Source of the DNA: an uncultured Gemmatimonadales bacterium
GTDB taxonomy: Bacteria; Gemmatimonadota; Gemmatimonadetes; Longimicrobiales; Gaopeijiaceae
Length of the DNA: 31,699 nt
Direction: 5' to 3'
Assembly: GCA_937983085.1 (NCBI GenBank)
Contig: CALJKZ010000534.1
Location: 1-31,699 of the forward strand
In this document: positions 15,548 through 28,666 of the stretch, one piece after another
How the letters are laid out: every line of letters starts with the position of its first letter
Numbering within the stretch: position 1 is the stretch's first letter
Notes under the pieces: generated by a model
Seen by the model: the letters and a program-made list of their open reading frames with translations, nothing else
Told to the model about the DNA's origin: nothing
The model's database searches: none
Translations under genes and position numbers: made by a program

Positions 15548-18500
15548 TCACTCCATCCCGGGCAGCTTGGGCGCATCGACCCTCGGCTTTCCGGCCTCCT
15601 GCGCAAGCCGCGTGATCTCAGGCCAGCTCTGGACTAGCGCGTTGTACGACAGGGCGAGGTTCGCGCGCTTCTTGCGCTCGCAGAGTGAGTAGAGGCGGTA
15701 GGCCAGCTCACGAGCAGCGTCCGCCGTCGCGCCGAGCTTCGCGGCCAATTCACTGGCAGCAGCCTCGCCGCCTGCCTCGAGCGCTTGGATCAGATGGTGG
15801 ACCATCTCCCACACCGTGAGGCGTGAGTCATGTTTAGGGTCCCAGTCCTCGGGGAGCTCCGCCGGGGCGAGAAGCCGCACCTTCCCGGCCTTCGACATTA
15901 GGATGCCGGCCCCGACGAGGCCGGAGACGCTTGTGTTCTTGGCTTTGGAGAGCGTCTCCGCAACACCGTACTCGCCCTCGTCGAAACCCGATTGCTCAAA
16001 CCACGCCAGCGCCCACCGCGTGTCGGCGTCGAAGTCACCCTCCTGCTCAGCCAGCGTCTCGTCGAGGACCTGGTTGATGAGTGCCAGGGCCGTTCGCACA
16101 CGGAGTTGCGAGCCATCACTCTCCAGTACCTTCGAGTAGCGCGTATAGACGGCCATCCCGGGACCGATAGCGGCTTGGGCCAGATCTACCGGCGCGATGT
16201 TAGACCGCTGAAGATGACCGAGCGCCCTCGGCAACTGTTCCTTGAGTGCCCCTAGGAACTCGCGGCGCGATGCCGTGGGCGCGTCCTTGACGCCTGAACG
16301 GCAAACAAGAACGATGCTGGAAGCAAGCGCACTTCGCTTCGACTTGAGGTTACCAGTGTACTCAGTGCGGACTGGCCATGTGCCGCTCACGGCGAATCCG
16401 GCGCTAAGCACCGCATCCAAGAATGTCTCCCACCCAGTGCGGATTGTGCTGCCTGCACTTTCTGCTTCCGATTGCTTGAACGCATAGTAGATGGTGACCG
16501 GGAAAGCAGGATGCGCTTGCTCTGCCAAGCGGCGCATCGCCTCCTTCATTCCTTCGAGGAAAAACCTCTCTGCTTTCCCTTTGCCCCCGTGACGATCAGG
16601 TGTCGCGACAAGTTCTTCGTCCTTCGGCACTACGACGGTGGCGAGCAGTTCGGGGTATGTCCCTCCGAGCGAGCGTCGAAGCCAGACGTAGAAGAAGTCC
16701 GACAAGTCAGCATAACCAACGTTGTCGTAGTACGGAGGATCAGTTGATACTACCCTGCCGCTGCTGTCTGATTGTCGCTGCGCGTCCTGCTGCCGGGCGA
16801 ATCCAGGAGCAGACGCCGAGCATGAGTATTCGAGTACCTTTGCAAAGTAGCCGACTTGGCCGGAAAAGTTCCCGGTGGAGTCGCTAAACGGGTTTCCCTC
16901 CACGAAATCCCATGTCATGCGGAGTATCTGCATTCCGAAGACTTGCTGTACGTTCTCTCCTTTCTGATCCCAGATGTTGAGAGTAGAACTTCGGTTCGCC
17001 TGTCGACTCACGCACAAGGAGAGACTTGTCGTGACTGCTTGGGCGTAGGCCATTGCGCCGGTGCCACCGGCATCCAACGGTGTGTCATCATCGAAACCGG
17101 GTCCGGAGTCAAGCGCATCGCGACGCACGCGATCGCCAACCGTTTGAACCAGATCGGACAGCACTGACAATGCCAAGAGTTGACGATTCGTGTAGAGGTC
17201 GCTCCACCTGGTCATTCCGTAGTTGCCGACGCGGAACCCCAGTGCCTGCTGGAAGAACTCCACGTCGGGACGCCACTGAGGCGTGGCCGTCCCTGGTATA
17301 GCCTCCTGTTCAGGTGTTGGCGTGAGATAGACACGGCCACGGTCGCCTTCTACTACGATTGCCAGAAGCCGTGTACCCATTCGACCTGCACTTCCCTCGG
17401 CCATGATGTACTTACCGTCCATCGGCGTCCCGGACATGAGGCAGCTGAAGTTCGCCCCGCGTCCAAGCTTGGTCCCGGCCCTCGCTGCCTTCGGATCCGT
17501 GGGCTTGCCCACCTTCACTAGGAAGCGGTAGCGATCGCCGTCGAGGATCGGCTCGACGTAGGCCTCCTTGCCTCTCTTTGTCGAGAGCATGAAGGTCGAA
17601 GCGAGCGGCACGTCCACCTCGGCGAAGGCAGGGTTGGGACTCCTGACCGTACGCGCCCAGAGCCAAGCAATCACGGTGAGGTGCTGACCTAAGTACTTCG
17701 TGAGGTCTGGTCGTTCCTTAGTCATCTCCTCAGTAACCTCGACCTTCGGGTATAGGTGGCCGAGCCGCCTCTCTGCCTCGTCTCGTATCCATTTCCCGTA
17801 GTAGCGAACATCGTCGGCCAACCCACGGGCCCCGCTCAACTCCGCCGCGACGAGGTCTCGCCTCCTGCGAGCTTCAGGGTTGACCGGCTGTCTACCAGCG
17901 AAGCGGTGTGGGATCTCGATCATGGCTTTGTTGATGAGCACCGCCACGGGGTTAAGGTCGCAGGCATGAGCCTCGAGGCCGAGGCGCTGCGCCTCGAGAG
18001 GTAGCCCGCCACCACCAGCGAAGGGATCGTGAAACGCCGGAAGCTTGTGGCGGTCAAAGAGCTCCTTCGCTCTAGGGTGATCCGCGTTCTCTGCGCAAGC
18101 GCGCCGCCAGCTCTGCCATAGTTCTTCCCGAGCCCTCTGGAGCACAGTCTCATTGCATGTGTTCTCCCACTTCACTAGATCCTCGATGATGGCGAAGAGT
18201 CGCCTGCGCTCTATATCGGCCGCAACCTCCTCGATCGTCGGCTCGGGCTCGGTTGACGTTTCGCCAGAAAGGTCTTGCTTGGCTGCCCGCTCGCCCATCC
18301 GCTTTCTGAGCTCCCGCTGCGCCGCAGTCCTAAGCGTGGGATCGGAGAGCAGCGCGTCTACGTAGGTCGAGGGGTCGTCCGCCATCTGCGAGAAGATCAC
18401 CGCCCGCGCAGCAGCGAGAGGGCGTCGCGCCCACCAGAGGTGGAGCGTCGAGGGATGTCCGTGACGGATGGACTTCTCCCGTGCCGATGCGGCGTTGATC

Positions 18501-18556
18501 GCGTCGAGCGGCAGGGCGACTTCAATGAGCTTTCGTCGCTGACTACGTATCTGCAT
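15548..18556 (-). CDS. DUF1156-family DNA methyltransferase
   Basis: The 1002-residue product begins with the DUF1156 block (RRKLIEVALPLDAINAASAR, then GHPSTLHLWWARRPLAAARA). A SAM-binding motif I follows (DPFAGGGG, 177-184) with acidic motif II (ACDLNPVAV, ~198-206). The catalytic DPPY is at 606-609 (VVSTDPPYYDNVGY). DPPY indicates amino-methylation, N6-adenine or N4-cytosine. A long insertion separates the two motifs, normal for this family. The C-terminal part (from ~780) is helical. In defence systems the methylase marks self DNA so that the helicase partner attacks only unmodified DNA. The start overlaps the upstream gene by 14 bases. Confidence 0.93.
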   Translation of the reverse strand: MQIRSQRRKLIEVALPLDAINAASAREKSIRHGHPSTLHLWWARRPLAAARAVIFSQMADDPSTYVDALLSDPTLRTAAQRELRKRMGERAAKQDLSGETSTEPEPTIEEVAADIERRRLFAIIEDLVKWENTCNETVLQRAREELWQSWRRACAENADHPRAKELFDRHKLPAFHDPFAGGGGLPLEAQRLGLEAHACDLNPVAVLINKAMIEIPHRFAGRQPVNPEARRRRDLVAAELSGARGLADDVRYYGKWIRDEAERRLGHLYPKVEVTEEMTKERPDLTKYLGQHLTVIAWLWARTVRSPNPAFAEVDVPLASTFMLSTKRGKEAYVEPILDGDRYRFLVKVGKPTDPKAARAGTKLGRGANFSCLMSGTPMDGKYIMAEGSAGRMGTRLLAIVVEGDRGRVYLTPTPEQEAIPGTATPQWRPDVEFFQQALGFRVGNYGMTRWSDLYTNRQLLALSVLSDLVQTVGDRVRRDALDSGPGFDDDTPLDAGGTGAMAYAQAVTTSLSLCVSRQANRSSTLNIWDQKGENVQQVFGMQILRMTWDFVEGNPFSDSTGNFSGQVGYFAKVLEYSCSASAPGFARQQDAQRQSDSSGRVVSTDPPYYDNVGYADLSDFFYVWLRRSLGGTYPELLATVVVPKDEELVATPDRHGGKGKAERFFLEGMKEAMRRLAEQAHPAFPVTIYYAFKQSEAESAGSTIRTGWETFLDAVLSAGFAVSGTWPVRTEYTGNLKSKRSALASSIVLVCRSGVKDAPTASRREFLGALKEQLPRALGHLQRSNIAPVDLAQAAIGPGMAVYTRYSKVLESDGSQLRVRTALALINQVLDETLAEQEGDFDADTRWALAWFEQSGFDEGEYGVAETLSKAKNTSVSGLVGAGILMSKAGKVRLLAPAELPEDWDPKHDSRLTVWEMVHHLIQALEAGGEAAASELAAKLGATADAARELAYRLYSLCERKKRANLALSYNALVQSWPEITRLAQEAGKPRVDAPKLPGME

Positions 18557-21500
18557 GGTAGACGAGCCGGAACATAGCCGGATGAACGGTGAGCTGGTTG
18601 CTGTTTACGAGCTTTCGGAGAAGATACCCTGTCAGTGCAACAGGCTCGCCGGAGGGACCCTCGAGGAGTAGTGCGTGTGTTCCCGGCGACCTCTCGAGCA
18701 GGGCCCACGCGTCGGCTTCAACCTTGAGAGGTTCTGCCTGAACGCAGTGCTCTCTTGCGAGGTAGCAGCGCATCAAGTCGCCTCCAGGCGAACGCTCCTC
18801 CCAGGGGAACATGCTGTTAGGGACTTGCTGAAGCAGTGCGCCGTCCGGTCGGTGAAATCGGTCATGACCGTCCTTCGCGTATCCATGTGCCTTGGCAAAT
18901 CGCTCGACTATGCTGGGCCTAGGTGGCTTGGAGTGGACACTGCGGCGAGCCGGTGTCTCTTGAGGTACATTCTGGCCATCATCAAGGGGAGGATCTAGGG
19001 TGCTGGTGTTGGGCGGCAGTTCCTCGCCTGTGACGGGCACAGTTGAAGAGGTAGACGCCGGGTCGCCAGCCTCGGCTGGGGGTACAGGGGGCACTGGCTG
19101 TAACTCGCGCGAATCGGTTTCTCCACTGCTGGGCAGCGCATGCTTCACGGCGTCAGCGTCTACAAGAGTGAGATTCTCTTCAAGGTACTCTGCGATGAAT
19201 TCCTCGGTCCGGCCAACGCACATCTTGATCGCGTCGAGAATCTCCGGCGAATCGAAAGCGCGTCCAATCTCGTTGGCGACCGCTCGCGCCAGCCGGGCCT
19301 CAGACCGACCCTCCACGTAGAGGAGTGTCTCGCGCCACAGGGCAGGCACGCGGCGGCCGATTCCCGCCGGCGTCCCATCGATGTAGGGCACGATTTCAAG
19401 GTCAGCTACCACCTGCCACTGTGTGTCCCAGAGTCTGTGAGCTAGCGTGCGAATGCGAGAGGTATCCTCTTGGGATCCGAGGGACACACGCATTAGGCCC
19501 TTCGCCAACGCGCCCAGCCAAGGCCGAGTCTCCGGTTCAGCCAGACACTGGATGCCCTCGGTCAGGCGGTCCTCAATGGCTGACAGGAGACTCGGCAAGT
19601 CTGAGAAGGGAGGGGTGCAACATGTCTCAGCCGAGAGTTTGGTCAGGTCGGCCACGCGCTGGCGGATCGCCGGAAAAAGGTGCTTGGACGGCGCGAGAGA
19701 CTGCATGCTCAGCGCATACTCAAGGTCTTCCGTGTCAACCCAGTGGCCGTCCAGGTTCAACCAACGGCCGCACTCCTGCCAGATGCGCGCAGGATGCCGC
19801 GCCAGAAGCGCGCGGATTCGGCGCAATTGATCCGCGGCAAGCTGCTGCGCGCAGGGCATACCTCGGAGCCACGCGATCGCAAGCTCTGTGGTCGGACGCT
19901 CGGGAACACCTATGCGTAGCCAGAGGGCCATGTGCCGCAGCGCCGGGTGTACGATGGCGGCCCCAGGCACGTCGTCCTCGTCTGCGGCCAGGAAGACTTC
20001 CTCTGTACGAGCCCACTCCATGGTGGCGGTCGGAACAAGAGGCTCCTGCGCAAAGACGTGCTTGACCTCTTCGATGTCTTCAGTTGAGCAGCGGGTCAGC
20101 ATCTGATCAAGGCGTCCAAACCAGCGCTCGAGTTCGGAGAAAGGCACGCTTCCCGCGCGAGACAACACGCGAAGCCGCTCGAGCAGGGGTTCTGGCCCAG
20201 ATACGTGTGCCCTGACTCCGAGCATCACGAGCAGTGGGCGTGTCGCCTCGATGTCGAGTTCCGCACGAACAAACGGCTCGATTCCCAGCAGTGCCTCTGT
20301 ATCCGGCGTGCGGCGCAGCAGCTCTGATGGCTTCTGGAAGGCACCCCACGTATCCTGCAGGCAGGGAACTTCGCGTAGTGTGGTGATCCATGCCGGGAGT
20401 ACGTTGTCGCGCACTATGACGCGGCGGTGCCCGTTCTTGGCTACCTGGATCGCACTAGCCGAAGACCCGGGCGACCAGTAGCTCTCGGGCTGACGCAGAA
20501 TGCGGGCCATCAGGCGCCCCCAGAACGACGGGTCCGCACGGGCCAAGGCCTCCCACAGCTGCCAATGGACCGCCTCATAGTCCCAGTCTCGGAAGACGAA
20601 TTGACTCCCCCTATAGTGAAACTCGATTGGACCGTCGTACATGCGACTCCTGAGAAGAGCGCTGATGCGCTCCCTTCCACCTACGTACTTCTGGTCCTCC
20701 AGAAGCGGAACGAAGGTATGCAGGCTAGTGCGCCCCGACGTCACCCAGCGTGCCCACGCCTCCTTTGTGCAGCTCGCGAATGCGTCGCTGTATGCCGAGT
20801 GGAGCACGTGCTTCTGGTACCAATCCTCCGACACGAACATGTCGAGATCGCCATCGAGGTCCACGAGCAGCGTGTCGTCTCCCGTTCGCAAGCGTCCGTC
20901 GCGGGTCACGAACCTGAACGAGTCGCCCGCGGGAGCGTCGATCGCGGCCGCTATGTGGGCAAGCCGCACGCAGTCGGCAAGTTCGCATGTTGCTGCGAAA
21001 ACGTGCTGCGCAACGATGCCGATCACGCGTCCAACGTCACTCGCATCGGCGAGATCAAACTCTGACAGGACGCGATGTGCGGCGTCCACTAGCGAGCCAA
21101 GGGTGCGGTCGTTGTGCTCACTTGCGACGCGGCGCTGCTCCGCGACGTACCGAGCCCACTCTTGGCTTAGGACGGAGAGATACTGCGCGACAAACCTCCA
21201 GTCCTGCTCCGAGTGAAGCAGCCTCTTGTCGCTGAGGCGCACGACGTCGTCGGCGGCGCACAGAACGTCCTTGCCCTGAACAGGAACGATGCGCACCCCC
21301 TTGCGGGAGGGATACGAGTAGCGATCTGTAACCTCCGGCGAGACATATCCCCAGAGGATGAGGAGCTGGCGCCATGTGTCGGGCTGTGGCAGATGCTTCG
21401 AGGCAAGAACGTCCAGGACGGAGGCCTTCGGCAGCTCACGCGCGAGGCCCCACGCAATGAGTCTTCGAGTGCTCCGACGGGAGATGCTCTGAGAGAGTAC

Positions 21501-22729
21501 GGCGCCTTCGGGCGGCAGGAAGGACGATTGAACCTGCGACAAGGACCAGACGTCCAGGAGGGCGGAATCTACAGCGTGGCATTTGGACGATGGCATCAGT
21601 TCACTGCTCTGGGCCAAGACGCATCGATGGCCGTCGAGGACCCGCTCCATTGCTTCTCCGACAATCGTTGCGCAGCGCTCTTCCAGGGACCGGCCAGCCC
21701 GGTCAAGATCGGGGAGCAGCTCGTATGCACGCGCTCGCTGCTCAGGGCCTAGATCGACGCGATGCAGCCACGCAAGCAGCGCGCTCCCCGCAAGCCTGCC
21801 GACCCGCTCTAGGAGCCAGCGGTTGGTGGGGGAGATGGCCGGCTCCTTGATGCGCATGCGCGCGGGGTCCTGAACGAAGGGCGCGTTTGAGGCGAAAGGG
21901 AGCGCAGTCTCTACGCCAGTGGGAAGGACGACAAACAGACGTCCTTCCACCCCGAGAACTATCTCCACGCGACACGGAGGAAGGCCGACCGTGTCGTCAA
22001 CGGCTACTCCGCGTTCGCTGTGTATCTCGCGCACGGCGTCTTCCGGAAACTCCTCTTCGGCAGAGCGCAGGAGCAGGTAGCGCTCGTCTGGGTAGGTGGA
22101 TGGTGTCATCCACGCGCTGCCCGGGATGGGGCCAGGAGCTTGCTCTACCCAGCGCAGTTCCTGATCGCGGACGCGGAGGCAGCGGAGCTGTCGGAAGAAG
22201 AGCAGGGACTCCGGGTTATCGAGCCACTGTTGAAGATTGTCCTCCGCTTCCGTCAGGCGGTACTGATCGGTGATCCGCACCCTGATCTGCGTCCCTTGCC
22301 TTGGGTGTTGTGGACCGATCCAGACGGGCTCAGTGAAGCGACCGCGATGGAATGCGACAGATAGCGTGGGCGTGAGGAGCCGCACTTCGTCGCCCAGGCT
22401 GAACGTGCTCTTGAATCCAACTCCGCGGAAGCCGATCGTATGGAGCGCCCTCTTGTCCGAGTAGCCGAAGCGACAAAGTGATGCGAAGTTGGCCTCCGTA
22501 AAGTCGCCGCCGTCATGCGAGAACACGAACTCGCTATCGTCGATTGTTACAGAAGCCTCCGTGGCTCCCGCGTCGTCAGCATTCTGGAGCAGCTCCGATA
22601 CGACGTGCCTCGGGCTTTGGACCTGCTTGAAGAGTTGGTGCCAAGGCGCGGCCAGTTCGGGGTCCTGCTCGAGTTGGTCCCATCGGCGGGACGCGGCCGT
22701 CCTTATTCTGTCGAAGAACGGAGGAGGGC

Positions 22730-22733
<4 letters not shown>
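18543..22733 (-). CDS. Sacsin-like GHKL (Hsp90-type) ATPase, large defence protein
   Basis: The 1396-residue product opens with a sacsin N-terminal ATPase-like domain of the Hsp90/GHKL class. The N box is SELLQNADDAGATEAS (~46-61), with catalytic E47 and metal-binding N51. The DGG motif is SHDGGDFTE (72-80), and GFRGVGFKSTF (101-111) is the GxGxxF lid. The remaining ~1200 residues are largely helical with no enzymatic motif I can name. A proline-rich, low-complexity linker (~1230-1280) separates a final ~100-residue module (FAKAHGYAKDGHDRFHRPDG). Start is GTG in a GTGA overlap with the helicase stop, giving strong coupling. Family members appear in defence islands, where the ATPase may act as a conformational switch. 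Confidence 0.88.
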
Positions 22734-26299
<3,566 letters not shown>

Positions 26300-26688
26300 G
26301 AACCGCTTTCCCGTTCGCCGGGGACTACCGGTCCTCGGCGCTCCCCCCGCCTAGAAGGTCCACTCTACGGGAAGGCACGCCGGACCGGAACAGGCTTCCC
26401 GCCCCTACCGGCAGAAGTCCCGACCGGCTAGACCCGGAGAACAGCGGAAGCGGCGTGGGGTACTCCTTATGGCGAGAGAACCAACAGGCCAAACAGTAGG
26501 GTCGAAGCGTTCGGCGTTGGTTGGCGTACTGCGAGGACGTGAGGGGAGAACGCTGATTGCGTAGGATTGGCGTGGGCGGCCGGCGACCTCTCCTACGAGC
26601 GCCACCCTTAGGAGCGCAGGCGGGCGTTTGGTCGAGGCAGGCCATCCCCCAACGAAGCCCCCCAAGTGGGCCGGCCACAAGATCCGGC

Positions 26689-26716
26689 TTGACACCACCT
26701 CAGGCCTACGGAGAAT
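26689..26716 (+). promoter_or_regulatory. Candidate sigma-70-type promoter for the viperin cluster
   Basis: A perfect -35 hexamer TTGACA (26689-26694) is followed after 16 bases by GAGAAT (26711-26716), four of six matches to the -10 consensus. It lies about 100 bases upstream of the ATG at 26818 and is overlapped by an inverted repeat. Prediction by eye only. Confidence 0.45.
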
Positions 26717-26728
26717 CGTGCGTAGGCC
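26703..26728. promoter_or_regulatory. Inverted repeat overlapping the promoter, candidate operator
   Basis: GGCCTACG (26703-26710) and CGTAGGCC (26721-26728) form a perfect 8-bp inverted repeat with a 10-base spacer that contains the candidate -10 element. This is the geometry of a dimeric repressor site. As RNA it could also be a small hairpin, if transcription started upstream. Confidence 0.5.
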
Positions 26729-26817
26729 GCACCTTCGGTCGACATGACCGGCTCGCGGCCCAGGCAAGTTCACATGTCTGACTCCCGTGCCGCGCAGGCC
26801 GGGTAGGAGGAGATTCG

Positions 26818-28482
26818 ATGGCGTTTCGCCCGATCGAGCCGAAAGACGACCCGTCTGTACGCGAGTGCACCGTTGCGGAGCTGAAGGGCGTGCCGGATCG
26901 GCACCGCGAGTGGTTGGCGGATGCGATCCTGGCGTTGGGAGAGTCGGATGTGCCCGTTGCTCCGGATCGGATACTCGATCAAGTCGAGGAGGTTCGCCAC
27001 GGGGTCGAGGTCACCTTCGAAAGGTTCGGGAAGGATGAAGACGTCGCCCTGCTGCGGATCCTGTTGACCCTGCCGCGGGAGTGGATACGCGCCAGGGCAC
27101 GCTCGGTGATCGGTCTCCACGACCAGCCCGGGGGTGAGCTGTATGCTCGGCTGCTCCGCTACTTGATCCCGATCTGGCGCAAGAAGTGGCGTCGTGAGGA
27201 CTGGACGCCGATTCTCGTGCGCGCTTGGAACGATGCGTACTACGGTCTTCCGGGCCCCGCAGACGATCCGGACGACAGCAAGACCGCGTTGAAGGAGTTA
27301 TTGACGGCTGGACTCGTCGTCCCTGAGAAGGCGATCAATGGCGAACAACTCGGACAGACGCGGTGGGGGCAGGAGTCAAGCCTCGGCCTGCCGTCCAGCC
27401 TCACGTTCTGGGTGCGCCTGATCGGAGCGACCGCGATCGAGAGGTCGTGTGTCTTACTCGAGGAGAGCCCAGCGGATGAGGTCGGCCCACGTGCCCTCGG
27501 AATTCTCATGGCCGTCCGCCGGGAGTTCGGGTTCTTGAGGCGCACCGATACGACCGGGCTCGTTCCTGCGCTGCTGCATGTCGTCCGGTTCCTCGAGCGC
27601 GGGCTCGAGCTGCGCACCGACGACCTGCTGTATCTGGGAGCCTATTGGAGCACTGTCCTCCAGATCGAGACCGAAGCACCGGAGCTGATCACCGACGAGG
27701 ACCGGCGCAAGGCGGCGAAGAGCGTCCGCGATGCGCTGGGTCGCTTTCGGCGGCAGGCTGCAGTGGCCACGAGTGATCCCGACGAGAGTGACGCGGACTT
27801 CGCGATCCTGCATGCGGACGCGGTTCGCTTGTTGGCCCGGCTTCGAGGAGTCTGGCCCGCCCTCAAGACGCTCCTCCTTATCCTGCGGGCCCTGAGGACC
27901 CGAGTGGTGGGTGAGGACCTCTCCCTGGTCCCCGAGGACGGCAAGCCGGTCGCCCCGCCGCGTTGGTCGTGGACCGGCCATGAGTTCATGGGGCTTATGC
28001 ACGTCTTCGCGCGCCGCGAGCAGAAGGACGACCCGGAACTCGTCGCTGTTCGCGAGAAGTTCGCGCGGTTCTGCCTCGACAGGCTCCGCACGAAGGAGCG
28101 GGGCGACGTGGCACCTCAGGCCGGGTCCGTTCGCGGCGAAGACATGGTCGAGCCGGATGCGGCGTGGCGTACGTGCTACATCCGCGCGATCCAAGAGCTC
28201 CGATCGAACCCCGGAAGCCGGGGCCACCATGTCCTTCACTGGTCGATGAAGCACGATCCGGACGAAGGGGTCCGGGAGGCCGCAAGAGCGGCCTACGGCG
28301 CGATGACCAAGGGGTCACGAATCTCGAAGCGAACCTCGCCGCGGCGGCTGATCTTCGCCGCGCTCTGGTGGCTCCGGCAGGCCCACCTGCACACGGTGGG
28401 TGTCGAGCCGGACATCGAAAACGCCCGTCGAACCCGTCAGCAGGAGGTCCGCCAGACGACGTTCGACGAGATTGACAAGTAG
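26818..28482 (+). CDS. Unknown helical protein at the head of the viperin cluster
   Basis: The 554-residue soluble protein has no catalytic motif or membrane segment that I recognise. It is helix-rich throughout: DEDVALLRILLTLPREWIRA, ELYARLLRYLIPIWRKKWRR, DAVRLLARLRGVWPALKTLL. A C-terminal block (YIRAIQELRSNPGSRG, HVLHWSMKHDPDEGVREAAR) looks like one or two HEAT-type repeats. The ATG at 26818 has an excellent GGAGGAG site. The viperin gene follows after 184 bases on the same strand, so co-transcription from the 26.69 kb promoter is plausible. A scaffold or sensor role in the cluster is possible but is only inference. It could equally be an independent cargo gene. Confidence 0.82.
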   Translation: MAFRPIEPKDDPSVRECTVAELKGVPDRHREWLADAILALGESDVPVAPDRILDQVEEVRHGVEVTFERFGKDEDVALLRILLTLPREWIRARARSVIGLHDQPGGELYARLLRYLIPIWRKKWRREDWTPILVRAWNDAYYGLPGPADDPDDSKTALKELLTAGLVVPEKAINGEQLGQTRWGQESSLGLPSSLTFWVRLIGATAIERSCVLLEESPADEVGPRALGILMAVRREFGFLRRTDTTGLVPALLHVVRFLERGLELRTDDLLYLGAYWSTVLQIETEAPELITDEDRRKAAKSVRDALGRFRRQAAVATSDPDESDADFAILHADAVRLLARLRGVWPALKTLLLILRALRTRVVGEDLSLVPEDGKPVAPPRWSWTGHEFMGLMHVFARREQKDDPELVAVREKFARFCLDRLRTKERGDVAPQAGSVRGEDMVEPDAAWRTCYIRAIQELRSNPGSRGHHVLHWSMKHDPDEGVREAARAAYGAMTKGSRISKRTSPRRLIFAALWWLRQAHLHTVGVEPDIENARRTRQQEVRQTTFDEIDK

Positions 28483-28557
28483 AACGACCGTCTTGGCGGT
28501 GTTGGAGCCCTCATGGCTCCCCTGCCCACTGTGGGCCGCCGCAAACGCTTCCCAGGT

Positions 28558-28579
28558 GGCCCTCGCGCGAGCGAGGGTC
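28558..28579 (+). promoter_or_regulatory. Hairpin with GNRA-type loop in the viperin leader
   Basis: CCCTCGC (28560-28566) and GCGAGGG (28571-28577) form a 7-bp stem closed by GCGA, a stable GNRA tetraloop, extended by a G-T wobble and a G-C pair. It lies between the unknown helical gene and the viperin start. It could adjust readthrough or RNA stability. There is no T-tract for a terminator. Confidence 0.4.
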
Positions 28580-28666
28580 CTGAACTCCACAAGGAGCCGA
28601 AACAATGTTTGCGAAACTTCTCTCTGTACCGGCCGAGTGCGGCCGGCGGTCCAACGAGGTGCTCCC

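Larger units (their letters stand above)
26300..26817. other. Divergent intergenic region between two defence clusters
   Basis: About 520 bases separate the leftward helicase operon and the rightward viperin cluster, so both promoters should lie here. On the plus strand a TTGACA with a candidate -10 and an inverted repeat are visible (listed separately). I could not find a convincing promoter for the minus strand. No protein-like open frame is present. Confidence 0.6.

Noticed and set aside
28400..28666. N-terminal extension of the viperin fusion from an upstream ATG
   Set aside because: It would overlap the end of the preceding gene by 83 bases, its composition is not protein-like, and GTG 28667 has a good ribosome site right before the viperin core.
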